Assembly (NCBI RefSeq): GCF_029784135.1
Contig: NC_073746.1
Span: forward strand, 281,739,348-281,803,347
Reading direction: 5' to 3'
DNA: 64,000 bases
From: Toxorhynchites rutilus septentrionalis
Lineage: Eukaryota; Arthropoda; Insecta; Diptera; Culicidae
The notes beneath the pieces were generated by a model. That model searched no databases and was not told the DNA's origin. It saw only the letters and a program-made list of their open reading frames with translations. Position numbers and translations under genes: made by a program. Positions 54,055 to 64,000 of this stretch are shown here, in pieces. Every line of letters starts with the position of its first letter. Within the stretch, counting starts at the first letter, position 1.

Positions 54055-57000
54055 ATTCACATAGTATTTAAGCATTGACCTTGGCATGGTTACATCAATT
54101 ATTTCACTGTGTTTGTTACAGAGGCTCATCATTCGATTAATAGGACTATATTTGGCATAATTCGTTCTTCGGTAATCTATGTAGAAAATGTTAGGGTTTC
54201 TCAGGTGTCTAATCGGTGCATAAAAATTTAGGTTTCCTAATATTTATTCTGAGTCCACTCGTTGTGATATGATAACAATAATAAATAGAATCATGGCAGA
54301 GTTCCGACGTTCTTTTAGACTTTTAATATTGATTAGCATACAGCGTGCTTCATATGGAGGGAAATGATATGAAGACCAGCCTAGTTTATGAAGTGCAAAT
54401 AATAAAAATTGTTTTTGTACAGATTCAATTCTGTCTTCGTGGGACGTTATATAGGGGGACCATACTATACTACAGTATTCCAGAATTGATTTGACATATA
54501 TAATAGGATAAATGATCTTGGTTTGTCCAGTCGAAAATATAATAATGGTTTGCCCACTTTTTTGAATGCTCTAATTCTGCGCTCCTGTGTCAAATAAGGC
54601 CTTCGAATGTTTCGAAACATATAAATGAAATTGCCTTTTACATGATTTATAGTAGTTTGATAGTATATTTTTACGAAATCACATGTTTTAAAGGATTATA
54701 AAATACACCTTCTATTTGTGTCAATGCGCCCCTCATTCGAGCTAACTTTTAATCGATCACCAGATGATTATTTGGCACGTATTCAGACCTTTTCTGGATT
54801 ACAACACTTATAAATATAGCTAAACCATTAAATTAACGCATTTTGATGAACTCAATTCTGATCATGAGTTGTCCAATTCAATAATGTTGTTTGTCCATAT
54901 GATTTCTATGGCAACCGCTTGGCGGGCTGCAGTTTGTTTATGTTTGTTTATGGTGTGCTTCGCGCATAGCAGAAGTATGGTTTTTCTGTGTTGATTGTGT
55001 TGAGGTGAACACTTCTAAAATGCCCAAGAAAAAGCAATATTCTGAAGAAAGCCTAAATTATGAATGAATCAATATGATGACAGTAAACTCAAGCAATGAT
55101 AAATGCAACATCTAATTGTGAATCGAATGTTTTCATTCAAAAATGGAGATTTGTAAAACCGGACAAACCATGATCATTTTTTTGGGCAAACCATGATCAG
55201 AGGTGGTCAAACCATGATCATAATTCTTCTTTAAGGAAAATCGTTAAAAACATAAAAATTTGAATAATTTCAACACCTTATGGTAGTATTAGCAACTAGA
55301 GACTTGGGGCTTTTCAACAAATCCAAACTCGTATCGATTATGTGTGATTTTCATGAAGAAAAATCGATTTGCATTTACTAGTTGCGTAAAAACACCCCAT
55401 ATTGGACAAACCAAGATCATTTACCCTATATAATGTCTTTATTGTGTACGGATCGTGGAAATGGTAACTAAAGCGTTTGATGATGATTGTATTATAATGA
55501 TCAACGAAGGTTAGTTTCGAATCTAAGATCACGCCTATGTCTCTTACTCGTTGACATCTATTGATGGGTTGATTTCCCAGCCTAACACCATTGTTCAAGT
55601 GTGTTCTTCTTCTTGTAAAAGTCATCAAAGTGCATTTTCTAACATTGAGCTGTAATAAACTCTTAGTGCACCATTTATAAAATATGTCAACTCTATTCTT
55701 GAATATTTGAGAGTCTTCTTCATTCTTTATTTCCATATACAGCTTCATATCATTTGCGTAGATAAGTGCCTTAACACTGTTAAGAAAAACGCAAACGTCA
55801 TTAACGAATAAGATGAACAAAAGCGGTCCCAAATGAGAGCCTTGAAGAACTCCGGATGTAACAAATATTGGTTTTGAAATATTCCCATTAAATCTTACCA
55901 TTTGTGTGCGGTCATTGAAATATGATTCTAGCCATTTCAATAGCTTGACTTCTATCCCTATTTTTTGAAATTTAAGAAGGAGTAAGGGTATATCAACACG
56001 ATCGAAAGCCTTACTTAAGTCAGTGTATAGAGCTTCAACTTGATTACCATTATCCATTGCATTCAAAATAAATCTGACAAATTCTAGCAAATTTTTTGTT
56101 GTTGATCGTCCTTTGAAAAAACCGTGTTGCTTATTCGTAATTCGTGTCTTTAGTTGTTGAAAAAGTTTTTGGTTTATTATGGCTTCACAGAGTTTTGGAA
56201 TGCAAGAAATAATTGCTACTCCACGATAATTTCTTACATCGGGTCTATTACCGGATTTGAATATTGGCACAAGGAACGAGTTTTTCCATATTTTTGGGAA
56301 CCTTTTTGATTCCAATGAATTATTGAAAAGCCCTAAAAGTGGATGAGTTAATTCAGATGCCAAATTTTTTATAAAAACCGGTGGAATTCCGTCAGGACCT
56401 GGCCCTTTCGAGACATCAAGCTTATTTAATGCGTCAAAAATTTGAATGTAAGTTAGTTTTCTGACTCCAACATCACATGGAAATTCTGGAAGAAATGCAA
56501 AGAAGTCACGATCTCGGTCCTCCTCAACTGTTACAATATAAACTTACTGAAAAAATGTTGCAAAGAGGTTGCAATTTTGGAAATGATGGAAAACCATTGA
56601 TTTTCAATTTTGTTTTTATGTAATTAAAGAAACTTTTTGTGTTAGACCTTATGTCCGACTCTGTTTTTAAGTTGTAATCTTCAAAAGCGCTTTTAACAGT
56701 TGAGTTGAGCTGTTAGCAAATGTTCAGATATTTTATCGAGATTAGCATCAGATTTGTATTTGTTATAAATTTTATGTGCCTTCCGTTTTTCATTTTTTAG
56801 ATTCTTTATGTTTTGATTAAACCAAATCGGATATTTTGTGTTTATATTTCTCCTTTTTCGTTTTGTTGGTATCTTCTCCTCTATAATTTCATTGATCATC
56901 GAGTAAAAAGTCGTCACTGCTACTTCAATGTTTTCCACACTTCTAAATAAATCCTGCCAATTGATATAGTTAAGCTTACACCAAAGCGGAGTTAATGATT

Positions 57001-57832
57001 CAGTCACACAAAAATCTTCGGTCATATTTGTCAACAAGGAATCCAAGAAGCATTTCTGTCGATTATGAACATTATTTATTTGATTCAACCCAAGACCGGC
57101 TATTTTATCAAAAATAAATTGCAGAGTCTTATTATCACCAACAATCGGAAGCAAGATAAATTCATTGTCAAAATCAGCGATAAAGTCCGCATTTCGTTGA
57201 TTGAAGTCTCCGTATATATGGATTTTTGATTCTGGTGCAAAGGAAGATAAAATATTTTCAGCAACTTCAAAAAATTTCCCATAACAACTAATTTGAGCCC
57301 GATCAGGGGGGAAGTAAACAGATGCAAATATATGTATCTCTCCCGCAATAAGTGCTTTGGTCCACACTTGTTCAAACTCGTCGAATTCTGTTGTTGGAAT
57401 ATGTTCTGAATTTATTAATGAATTAATAGCAATAAGGACGCAGCCTCCCGATTTTTTATGGGATTTGTGAAGATTACGGTCATCTCTGAAGACATTAAAA
57501 CGATTTCCGAATACTTCCTCGCTTTTAACACTATTATCCCAACTTGTCTCTGTTGCCATAATTATCGAGAAAGAAGAATTCAGAATATTAATGTGGATTT
57601 CTTTCATTTTAAGTGGACTTTTGATACGGTTGAAATTTTGACAGTATATCAAAATTTCAACTACATTTAGTTGTTGAGGTGAGGAAGTTGATTCATTATC
57701 TGCTACTTGGTATGACGAGGCATCCAAATTGTTAAAACTTACTACTTCTCCTTGGGGTAAAGCTGACAATTCATTATCTTCTGGGACGTCTAACTTAATT
57801 AATGGAAACATCTCCTCCTGAGAAGATGTCAT
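54055..57832 (-). pseudogene. LINE F ORF2, endonuclease and RT
   Basis: Starts at ATG 57832 (MTSSQEEMFPLIKLDVPEDN). The endonuclease has MATETSWD, SGGCVLIAI, FASVYFPP and IYGDFNQRNADF. A frameshift near 56540 leads to VSKGPGPDGIPPVFIKN. The RT then shows YRGVAIISCIPKLCEAI, KQHGFFKGRSTTKN, YTDLSKAFDRVD, SGVLQGSHLGPLLFILFVND and LIYANDMKLYMEI. The catalytic ADD box reads A-N-D, so the first Asp of the pair is lost. The MITE at 54505-55426 splits the codons for TIKTLY and VKSILEYCSIVWSPY. The end (HLRNPNIFYIDYRRTNYAK; SPINRMMSLCNKH) is the C-terminal region common in such LINEs. Confidence 0.8.
54505..55426. mobile_element. 922-bp MITE with 8-bp target duplication
   Basis: TSD TATATAAT at 54497-54504 and 55427-55434. 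Inverted ends: AGGATAAATGATCTTGGTTT on the left; on the minus strand the right end reads GGGTAAATGATCTTGGTTTG. Further copies of the ACCATGATCA motif lie inside near 55165-55220. The 8-bp duplication suggests a hAT-type transposase acting in trans. LINE F coding is exactly continuous when this element is removed. Confidence 0.75.
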
Positions 57833-58194
57833 GTCTTGCCTTACGCCAGGAAGTGGCTAGTTGTCATCCTCCAATGTGTTCGTCAATTTCGGGGAAAACA
57901 CGAATGTTTGCATGAATATATGTTGCACGGTGCAGCTGTAGAGACTCACGAAGTCATGCAACAGGACGAGCCAACCAATGAACTAGCCTTTCATTAAAAA
58001 ATATTGAACTCGCGAAAGGAATGGATTTTATTTTTGTAATTATCGATTGTAGTCGTTTTTTATTGTTTTCATGGCTTTAAACTAGAGGGCGTTATATTTT
58101 ATTATATTTTTTTCTTGAAAGCTGAGTTTTTTTTACAAAACATATCCCGATATCAGAGATGCTATTTTTTTCGTTTTTGAGATGTGATTTTTCA

Positions 58195-58437
58195 AAGTTA
58201 ACCGGAGGAAAAATCATTTTTCCACTTTTTTCCCAAAATGACTCAATCGGGAGATGGAAATGGGCATCCTAATAAAAAAAAAATAATAAAAAATACGGGT
58301 CTAACGTTTTGCGATAAAGAACAAAATTACCACTTTTGACGAAAATCTGAAAACCAATATATCGGTTTGGCATGGAATGGCTGAATATACAAAAAATGAT
58401 ATTTTTCAAATTTATAGACTAGAATACTGCCTTAATG
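58195..58437. repeat. Right arm of the split foldback repeat
   Basis: Inverse counterpart of 53560-53802. A SINE is inserted at its outer side (58438-58748). Confidence 0.65.
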
Positions 58438-58748
58438 CGTGGAGGCGATCTGGCGTAGTGGTAACATCCATACCTCTCACGCAGAGATCACGAGTTCAAT
58501 CCTCACTCCCGACATTCTTCCAAAAATGGAAGTAAAAGTGACGAACCAGCCGAAATGTGTTTGAAGTCACTATAATAAAGAAAAAAAATTCTCGGTCAGG
58601 ACTAAAACAGCACGAGCATGCAGATACGTGCATTCCGCAGAGCCTGTTCCCCTTTGGTAGAAGCCCGGGGGCAGGTGAAAATTCTGGCTAGGTTCGCCTA
58701 GTTAAGAAGTGAGATAAGTCTGCCAAAAAAAAAATAAATAAAAAAAAG
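58438..58748 (+). mobile_element. tRNA-headed SINE, long copy
   Basis: TSD CTGCCTTAATG at 58427-58437 and 58749-58759. The tRNA-like head (TGGCGTAGTGGTAAC; ATCACGAGTTCAATCC) and the CATTCTTCCAAAAATGGAAG middle match the copy at 32074-32237. This copy has an extra 3' domain of about 150 bp (CGGTCAGGACTAAAACAGC through GTGAGATAAGTCTGCC) before its A-rich tail. The short copy is therefore either truncated or a shorter subfamily. Confidence 0.88.
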
Positions 58749-58999
58749 CTGCCTTAATGAAAACGTTAGGAGACATAGAGATATTGGGAACCTAGTGTAA
58801 AAATTGGCTTTTAATTATTATTTTTAGGCAAATAGTCTCATCAAATCAATATACAAAATAGACAAAAAAAAAGGGTAAATGATGTACCATTTATTATATT
58901 ACATTAAATTGAGTAAAAATTTATTATTTGAAAACTAGTCTATTTGTTGGAGAAAGTCTTGTTACGGAGATTAATCAGAATTATACACTAATTTTGTTG

Positions 59000-59789
59000 T
59001 CATTCACTCGTCACATGTTTCAGCCAGAAACGGAATAACGCTATATCGGTGTAAATAGCGTACTTTGTTACGTCACACATTTGCGTGTTAGGATCGAGCA
59101 ATCCGCTGGAAACCACACCCCGTAGATAGTATTGATTTCCCCGCTTAAGTACCAAACCGCTTCCGGAGTCTCCCCTACAGGGCGCCGAACCTCGGCCATC
59201 ACCACAGAATATCCGTGCATTCGCAGAGTACACACGTGGAAGATTCAAGTTACACTGTTGTCTATCCACTATGATGCTCTTTATGAAGGTAGGAACAAAT
59301 GAAGCCCCTGTCGCCGTCAAACCCCAACCGGCCAGTATAGCCTCTTGCCCGACGATTCCTGACAGGTCATTCTCGCTTTGCCATGGGCACACTGGAATGA
59401 CATAATCCGACAGTTCCAGTTGTCTTTTCAGTCGCAGAACGGCGATATCGGCGTCGTTTGTGTCGTCATCATGGATATACTCTTCATGCGGAATCACGCG
59501 ATCTATATCGACTATCTTTGCATTTTCGTCTAGGAAGTTGTCGATGTTGTGCATTCCAGGTACCGCTACAATGCTTTCGGGACGAATGAAATCATCAATT
59601 CGGTAAACACAGTGGGCAGCCGTGACTAGATGTTTTCGGGTGATGATCGTGCTACCGCAGAAAAATTTTGGATCGTTCCTTAGCGTACGGTCAAATAGAG
59701 GAACTATCCACGGAAACTGACCTTTGGAAACTAACTCGCCATTAATCGATAAACGGTTTACCATTTTACTGGATTGCTTTCCACAAACA
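59000..59789 (-). CDS. gd-like serine protease, catalytic exon
   Basis: The last exon of a gastrulation-defective-type protease. The acceptor is TTTCTTTACAG before position 59789; joining to exon 2 gives Tyr-Val-Cys-Gly, the Cys expected to bond with the catalytic domain. The S1 domain has the His in VTAAHCVYR, the Asp in DADIAVLRL and the Ser in CRGDSGSG. The residue at the S1 pocket base (six before the Ser) is Ala, not the Asp of trypsin. GDSGG is GDSGS, and no R-IVGG activation site is seen; the start of the domain reads NRLSINGELVSKGQFPW. AATAAA is about 75 bases past the stop (58925-58920). Role by family: the first protease of the Drosophila dorsoventral Toll cascade; here role and specificity are inferred. 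Confidence 0.85.
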
Positions 59790-59841
59790 CTGTAAAGAAA
59801 GAAGATTTGATGATTTCGATTATGTCTAATAGTTTACTCAC

Positions 59842-60338
59842 TATTTGGAAGACGAAGCCGGCGGTGTTGCGGTTGATGGTTCTATGTCCGTACGAAACGG
59901 CTCCGTTGTCTGTGGCGGCCTGAAAACATATTGTAGAGCCGTAGTTCTTGGTGGCATGTACGGAGGCCTGACTGTCCGTTCTTCTGAATGCCAGAAATTA
60001 GGCTCTTCTGGTTGGATAACGATTTCAATAATATCCCCTGATGGATGCTGTAGCCGCGTTGGATACCCAACCGAATTCCCCTCCAATGGACGTTGAAATT
60101 GTGGACCGTTGCTGTGGGCCTGAGTGTATAACGTGTGATGTAGATTTATTGTTGTAACGACACGGCCCTGAGCAGGATGGCCAGTGCATATGGTTTGTCC
60201 ATTGACTGCAATCGACAACACCGTAGGGACATGGTTGGGCACCGGAAAGTTTATTCTGTACCGGGCAGGTTGACCCCGTACAAGGTCATTGAAGGTAGCC
60301 TCCCGTGATTTGACTAAGTCAATAGAACCAATGTTGTT
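59842..60338 (-). CDS. gd-like serine protease, N-terminal domain exon 2
   Basis: The acceptor is TTCATGTTCCTCAG before 60338; the exon opens in phase 0 with NNIGSIDLVKSREATFND. The gd N-terminal domain follows: YRINFPVPNHVPTVL, SIAVNGQTICTGH and VVTTINLHHTLYT, matching the known pattern (FPLPN..P, LNG..IC.G, TTINL.HTLYT). A low-complexity Pro/Thr linker (PPYMPPRTT; STATPPASSSK) ends the exon. The donor is GTGAGT at 59841, followed by a 52-bp intron. Exon 1 with the signal peptide must be right of this exon; none was found up to 64000. Its expected form is seen at 2567-2797, which belongs to another copy. Confidence 0.83.
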
Positions 60339-61231
60339 CTGAGGAACATGAAAAAAAAAAAACGATTTTTCAATTACAGAATCGCATTCTATAGATTTTT
60401 ATTATATACATAGAATGATGGTCACAATGAGGATTTTATTGATCATTGCAGTTTTCAAATATACTTGATTTTTTTTTGTGAATTCCATTATAAGAAAAAT
60501 ATGTTATTTAAATCAGTATTTTCAATGTATAATATGATACTGCTAAATTGTGTTTCTCGTTACCTCATATAACGGTAACGGTATTGAATTAAAGAGACTT
60601 TAAACTCAGAGAGTTCATTCGTCTCTAACTTACCTCATATAAGATACCTAGTATTGTACACAAAACTTCTGACAAGAATGGACACAGGCATAAATAATAC
60701 TGTTCTATAGTGGCTACCTTAGAACTAAATTTTTTTCTTTAACTTTGAAAAAACACTTCTAATCCCATGCCTAAGCGCAGCTGGAACTTTCGGAGTTATC
60801 AGAGTGCTATTAGCAATCGACACTTAAAATTAATGCGATTAATCATATGAAAAATTCACTGAATAACAGAAACAGAGCAGAAAATCAACCTGAACGGCTG
60901 AAATAGAGGACATACTGTATTAGCCATTTCGTCAAGCAGGACACGACAAACATTAGAAAAAAATCAGGAAACGCTACGTTGGAACCACAAAGCTAATACG
61001 AATTCATCATCAACAACTCGTATCAGACTTCCAGCTTGTCTGATTCATTCTTTGCTAGAGGTACAGAGTAGCTCAAGACCTGGTGGAATTAAATTGTAGC
61101 CAAACATGGGAAATACGTGCCTTAGTGACTAAGTGCGGGAGAAATTATTTTTTTTGAAATCATTCTTTAGTATCAAAATCGATTGTCAATGTTCAGGGCT
61201 CAGGGCAAGAGGCCAAGCTCTTTTCGCCATT
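60339..61231. other. Probable intron of the gd-like gene
   Basis: Non-coding AT-rich sequence upstream of exon 2 with a pyrimidine-rich tract (T11 or so) before the acceptor. No exon-1 candidate recognised. Confidence 0.5.
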
Positions 61232-63060
61232 GCACAATGGCTCAGGAGATGCATTTAAGTGGAAATTAGCATTTAGAGTTTGACAGTTATTCTCTAGACA
61301 AAAACTGTCTTAGACAAAGTTGTTGCTCATGATAGAACGCTCGTTTTTATGTTGTCAAAAAAAGGGGGAAAATTTTATCGATGAAATAAAAAATCTAACT
61401 TTCTTATCTTTATAGATAGAAGTAAACATAGTTCAACAATATTGTAGCTCTAATGATTTGAGACGTCTTTTTAGAACAAAGTTTTTCCCCTCCTCTTGAA
61501 ATAACCGATATAGCGCTTTTTTTCTAAGTTCAGTTAGGGTCACCATGAAAAAAACTGTTTTTTGCTCTAACTTTTATATTTAAAAATTTACATGCAAACT
61601 GTCTTCGAAAGACTTTTAGAGCTTACTAATACAAATATTTTTCGATGCAGAACTTGTCAATATTGTCAATATCTTGACTCAAAGTTATTGATATTTCTTC
61701 CCAAAAAACACGCTCTTTTCATTAGTTTGTAATTATTTCTGGGGCAAACATAAAACATGTTTGTTGACGGAATTTTAAAGAACAGATTTCACTCTATATA
61801 ATATGTGATTTTTAAAACTATGTTATTTTTTGTGTTTGAATAAATTTAAATTGAAATCATGAGTTTTTGGGTAAAAAACCATCAATAACTTTGAGTAAGA
61901 TATTGACATGTTCTGCATCGCAAAATGTTGGTATTGATAAGCTCTAAAAGTCGTACGAAGACCATTTTGATGTAGAATTTTAAATATAGAAGTTAGAGTA
62001 AAAAAACCCGTTTTTTCATAGTTACCCTAATGCAACTCAGATAGAGAGCGCTAAAAAAACTTTGTGGGAGATATTTATTGTTTGGACAAAAACTGTCTTA
62101 GACGAAGTTGTTACATCTGATAGAGCGCTCATTTTTATGTTATCAAAAATAGGGTGACCAAAATTGTCGATGAAATGAAAAATCTAACTTTCTTATCTTT
62201 CTAGATAGAGATAAACATAGTTCAAAAATGCTATAGCCCCAGTTATTTTAAACAACTTTGGAGAACAAAACTTTTTTCTATCTTCTAAAATAATCGATTT
62301 AGCGCTTTTTTTCTAAGTTGCATTAGGGTGACCATGAAAAAACTTTTTTTTTTTATATTTCAGACTTTTAAAAACTTTTTTTTTAATATTTCAAATTCTA
62401 CATCAAAACTGCTTTCGTACGACTTTTAAAGCTTATCGATACCAACATTTTGCGATACAGAACTTGTCTATATCTCAATCTTACTCAAAGTTATTGATGG
62501 TTTTTTACCTAAAAACTCATGATTTCAATTTTAATTTATTCAAACACGAAAAATAACATAGTTTTGAAAATCACACATCATGTAGAGTGAAATATGCTCT
62601 TTCAAATGCCGCTAATAAACTTTGCTTACGTTTGCCCCAGGAAGAATGACAAACAATTGAAGAGTGCGTATTTTTTTGGAAAGAAATATCAATAACTTTG
62701 AGTCAAGTTGAGATATAGACAAGAAAAATGTTTGTATTAGTAAGCTCTAAAAGTCTTTTGAAGACAGTTTGCATGTAGAATTTGAAATATAAAAGTTAGA
62801 CCGAAAAATTTATTTTTTCATGGTAACCCTAATGTAACTTAGAAAAAAAGGCGCTATATCGATTATTTGAAGAGATAGAGAAAAACTTTGTTCTACAAAG
62901 ATGTCTCAAATAACTGGGACTACAACATTGTCGAACTAAGTTTACCTATATCTCTAAAGATAAGAAAGTTAGATTTTTTATTTCATCGATAATTTTGGAG
63001 AATAATTGTCGAGCTCTAAATGCTAATTTCCACTTAAATGCATCTTCTGGACCATTGTGC
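61232..63060. mobile_element. 1.83-kb nested palindromic foldback element
   Basis: Outer arms of about 45 bp: GCACAATGGCTCAGGAGATG on the left, mirrored by CTTCTGGACCATTGTGC on the right. Inside, a block containing GACAAAAACTGTCTTAGAC, TAGATAGA, AAAGTTTTTCCC and TTTTTTCTAAGTT recurs as a direct copy (61308 and 62093) and as inverse copies (about 61985-62060 and 62820-63000). The element is thus a palindrome built of smaller inverted and direct units. ATT on each side may be a 3-bp TSD. It has no coding frame. Related pieces are at 13166-13241 and 19540-21290. Confidence 0.75.
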
Positions 63061-64000
63061 ATTGTTGAATACGTCACCATCCGATGTTGTATTTCGGTCC
63101 TGTAAGACTTCTCTGAATTCATAATTTGCTACAATGAATAACCAGTAAAACACAGTCCATGGCGAATGAAGTGAGTTTGCAATCATTTCCATCAAATAAT
63201 CGCAATCAGACCCCACTATGGGTTCTGCAGTGCGGAACGTTTTTTTTTCTCCATCATGCTACGATTCCGTATTTTCAAATGTAATGTTACTGCAGATATC
63301 GTAGAAATGCAGAAAATGCAGGATGATGAAAAGAGCTAAATTTTCTTTAAAAATTTCATTACAATCAAGTGGCTGAAGAAATGCTTGGACTATCAAATTC
63401 TGATCCCACGTTTATCCAACGCATAGCTGGCGACGAGATACGGGTGGGACCGCTTTGAAAGCATTGAAGACAAAAAAGTAGAAGGGTCTGAGCCTTGACG
63501 TAGGACTGTGATTGTTATGAACAATTGTTTTCTTTATGTAATTCTTTTCATTGTTTAGAAATCTGTTAATTTAACTCTTTTGAAATTCCAAACGGTGGCC
63601 ATGAAAAGGGCCGTTTGTTCTATGTACTCATAACCGTCAAACGAGTTTTAACGAACAAAAAACAAAACTTATCTTTTGGCAGGAGGTTCAACCGTCTAAC
63701 TGAAAATGATTAATAAATATCATTATGACACTTAACGGGGTGGAATTGGGGAATCTACGTTGAATTTACAACCAGTTTTTTTGGGTCTGAAATTACCTTG
63801 ATTTTTTAAGAAAAATCACTTTTTTTTCTTCAAATTTCCCGGTTTAAAGTATTCTTTCCACGTTGAAAAGGTTAGAGGATCAGTAGTTTATATTGTTTCA
63901 TTCATAACATATGAAGAATGGCTTGGGGTAAGTTTTGTAATTTACATTTTTACCAGGCAAGCGGTGGTTGGCATATGTAGCGCTTCGAATACTGCAGATC
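63061..64000. other. No gene seen
   Basis: Presumed intron or flank of the gd-like gene. No coding segment resembling the missing exon 1. Confidence 0.4.

Larger units (their letters stand above)
53966..57840 (-). mobile_element. LINE F (Jockey/CR1-like, no RNase H) with a MITE inside
   Basis: The 3' end is a (TTTA)n tract at 53970-53990 on the plus strand. The minus-strand ORF2 has endonuclease and RT but no RNase H, consistent with the Jockey or CR1 groups. A MITE is inserted at 54505-55426. The 5' end and a TSD could not be set with certainty. Confidence 0.75.

Overview
The window looks like nuclear DNA of a mosquito or close dipteran relative. It is AT-rich, its genes carry GT-AG introns, and most of it is transposable-element sequence. 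Species cannot be fixed from sequence alone. The mosquito guess rests on a DD37E Tc1/mariner element (ITmD37E, a type described from mosquitoes), BEL/Pao elements, RNase H-bearing LINEs, a tRNA-headed SINE and host genes typical of insect Toll signalling.

Host genes are few. A gastrulation-defective (gd)-like serine protease lies on the minus strand at 59.0-60.3 kb with two exons visible; its first exon must lie beyond the right edge. A first exon of a second gd-like gene (signal peptide plus the start of the gd N-terminal domain) lies on the minus strand at 2.57-2.80 kb, with later exons beyond the left edge. Between them are a Spaetzle-type cystine-knot ligand gene (23.93-24.58 kb, minus) and a second, very short Spaetzle-like gene (36.25-36.56 kb, plus) from which the cystine-knot core has been removed in frame. 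In Drosophila, gd protease and Spaetzle act at the top and bottom of one extracellular cascade that activates Toll, so their proximity here is notable.

Layout. 0-7.4 kb: a duplicated open segment of unknown function, a hAT remnant, a foldback MITE, the gd-like exon, mariner relics and a LINE 3' scrap. 7.5-13.05 kb: a full-length RNase H LINE (copy A) with target-site duplications (TSDs) but a broken reading frame. 13.1-19.5 kb: a second LINE type interrupted by a decayed BEL/Pao element whose 5' LTR carries a MITE. 19.5-22.8 kb: a foldback repeat holding an ITmD37E element, then a TTAA-flanked MITE and a pogo-like end. 23.6-30 kb: the Spaetzle-like gene, a long foldback element, a mariner-derived palindrome, a 4-unit tandem array and a LINE fragment. 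30.1-34.1 kb: LINE copy B carrying a nearly intact irritans-type mariner and a SINE. 36.2 kb: the short Spaetzle-like gene. 37.8-51.4 kb: LINE copy C, itself inserted in a mariner relic and broken by four nested insertions, including a young BEL/Pao element whose two 443-bp LTRs differ at about 5 positions. 53.5-58.8 kb: a foldback repeat enclosing a Jockey/CR1-like LINE that carries a MITE, plus a second SINE. 59.0-64 kb: the gd-like protease gene and what is probably its long first intron, containing a 1.8-kb nested palindrome.

No bacterial-type system, CRISPR array, rRNA or free-standing tRNA gene was seen. Nearly all transposon frames are broken, so active transposition from this window is unlikely. 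The most interesting biology is the Toll-ligand/protease cluster, the core-less Spaetzle paralogue and the well-resolved insertion history.
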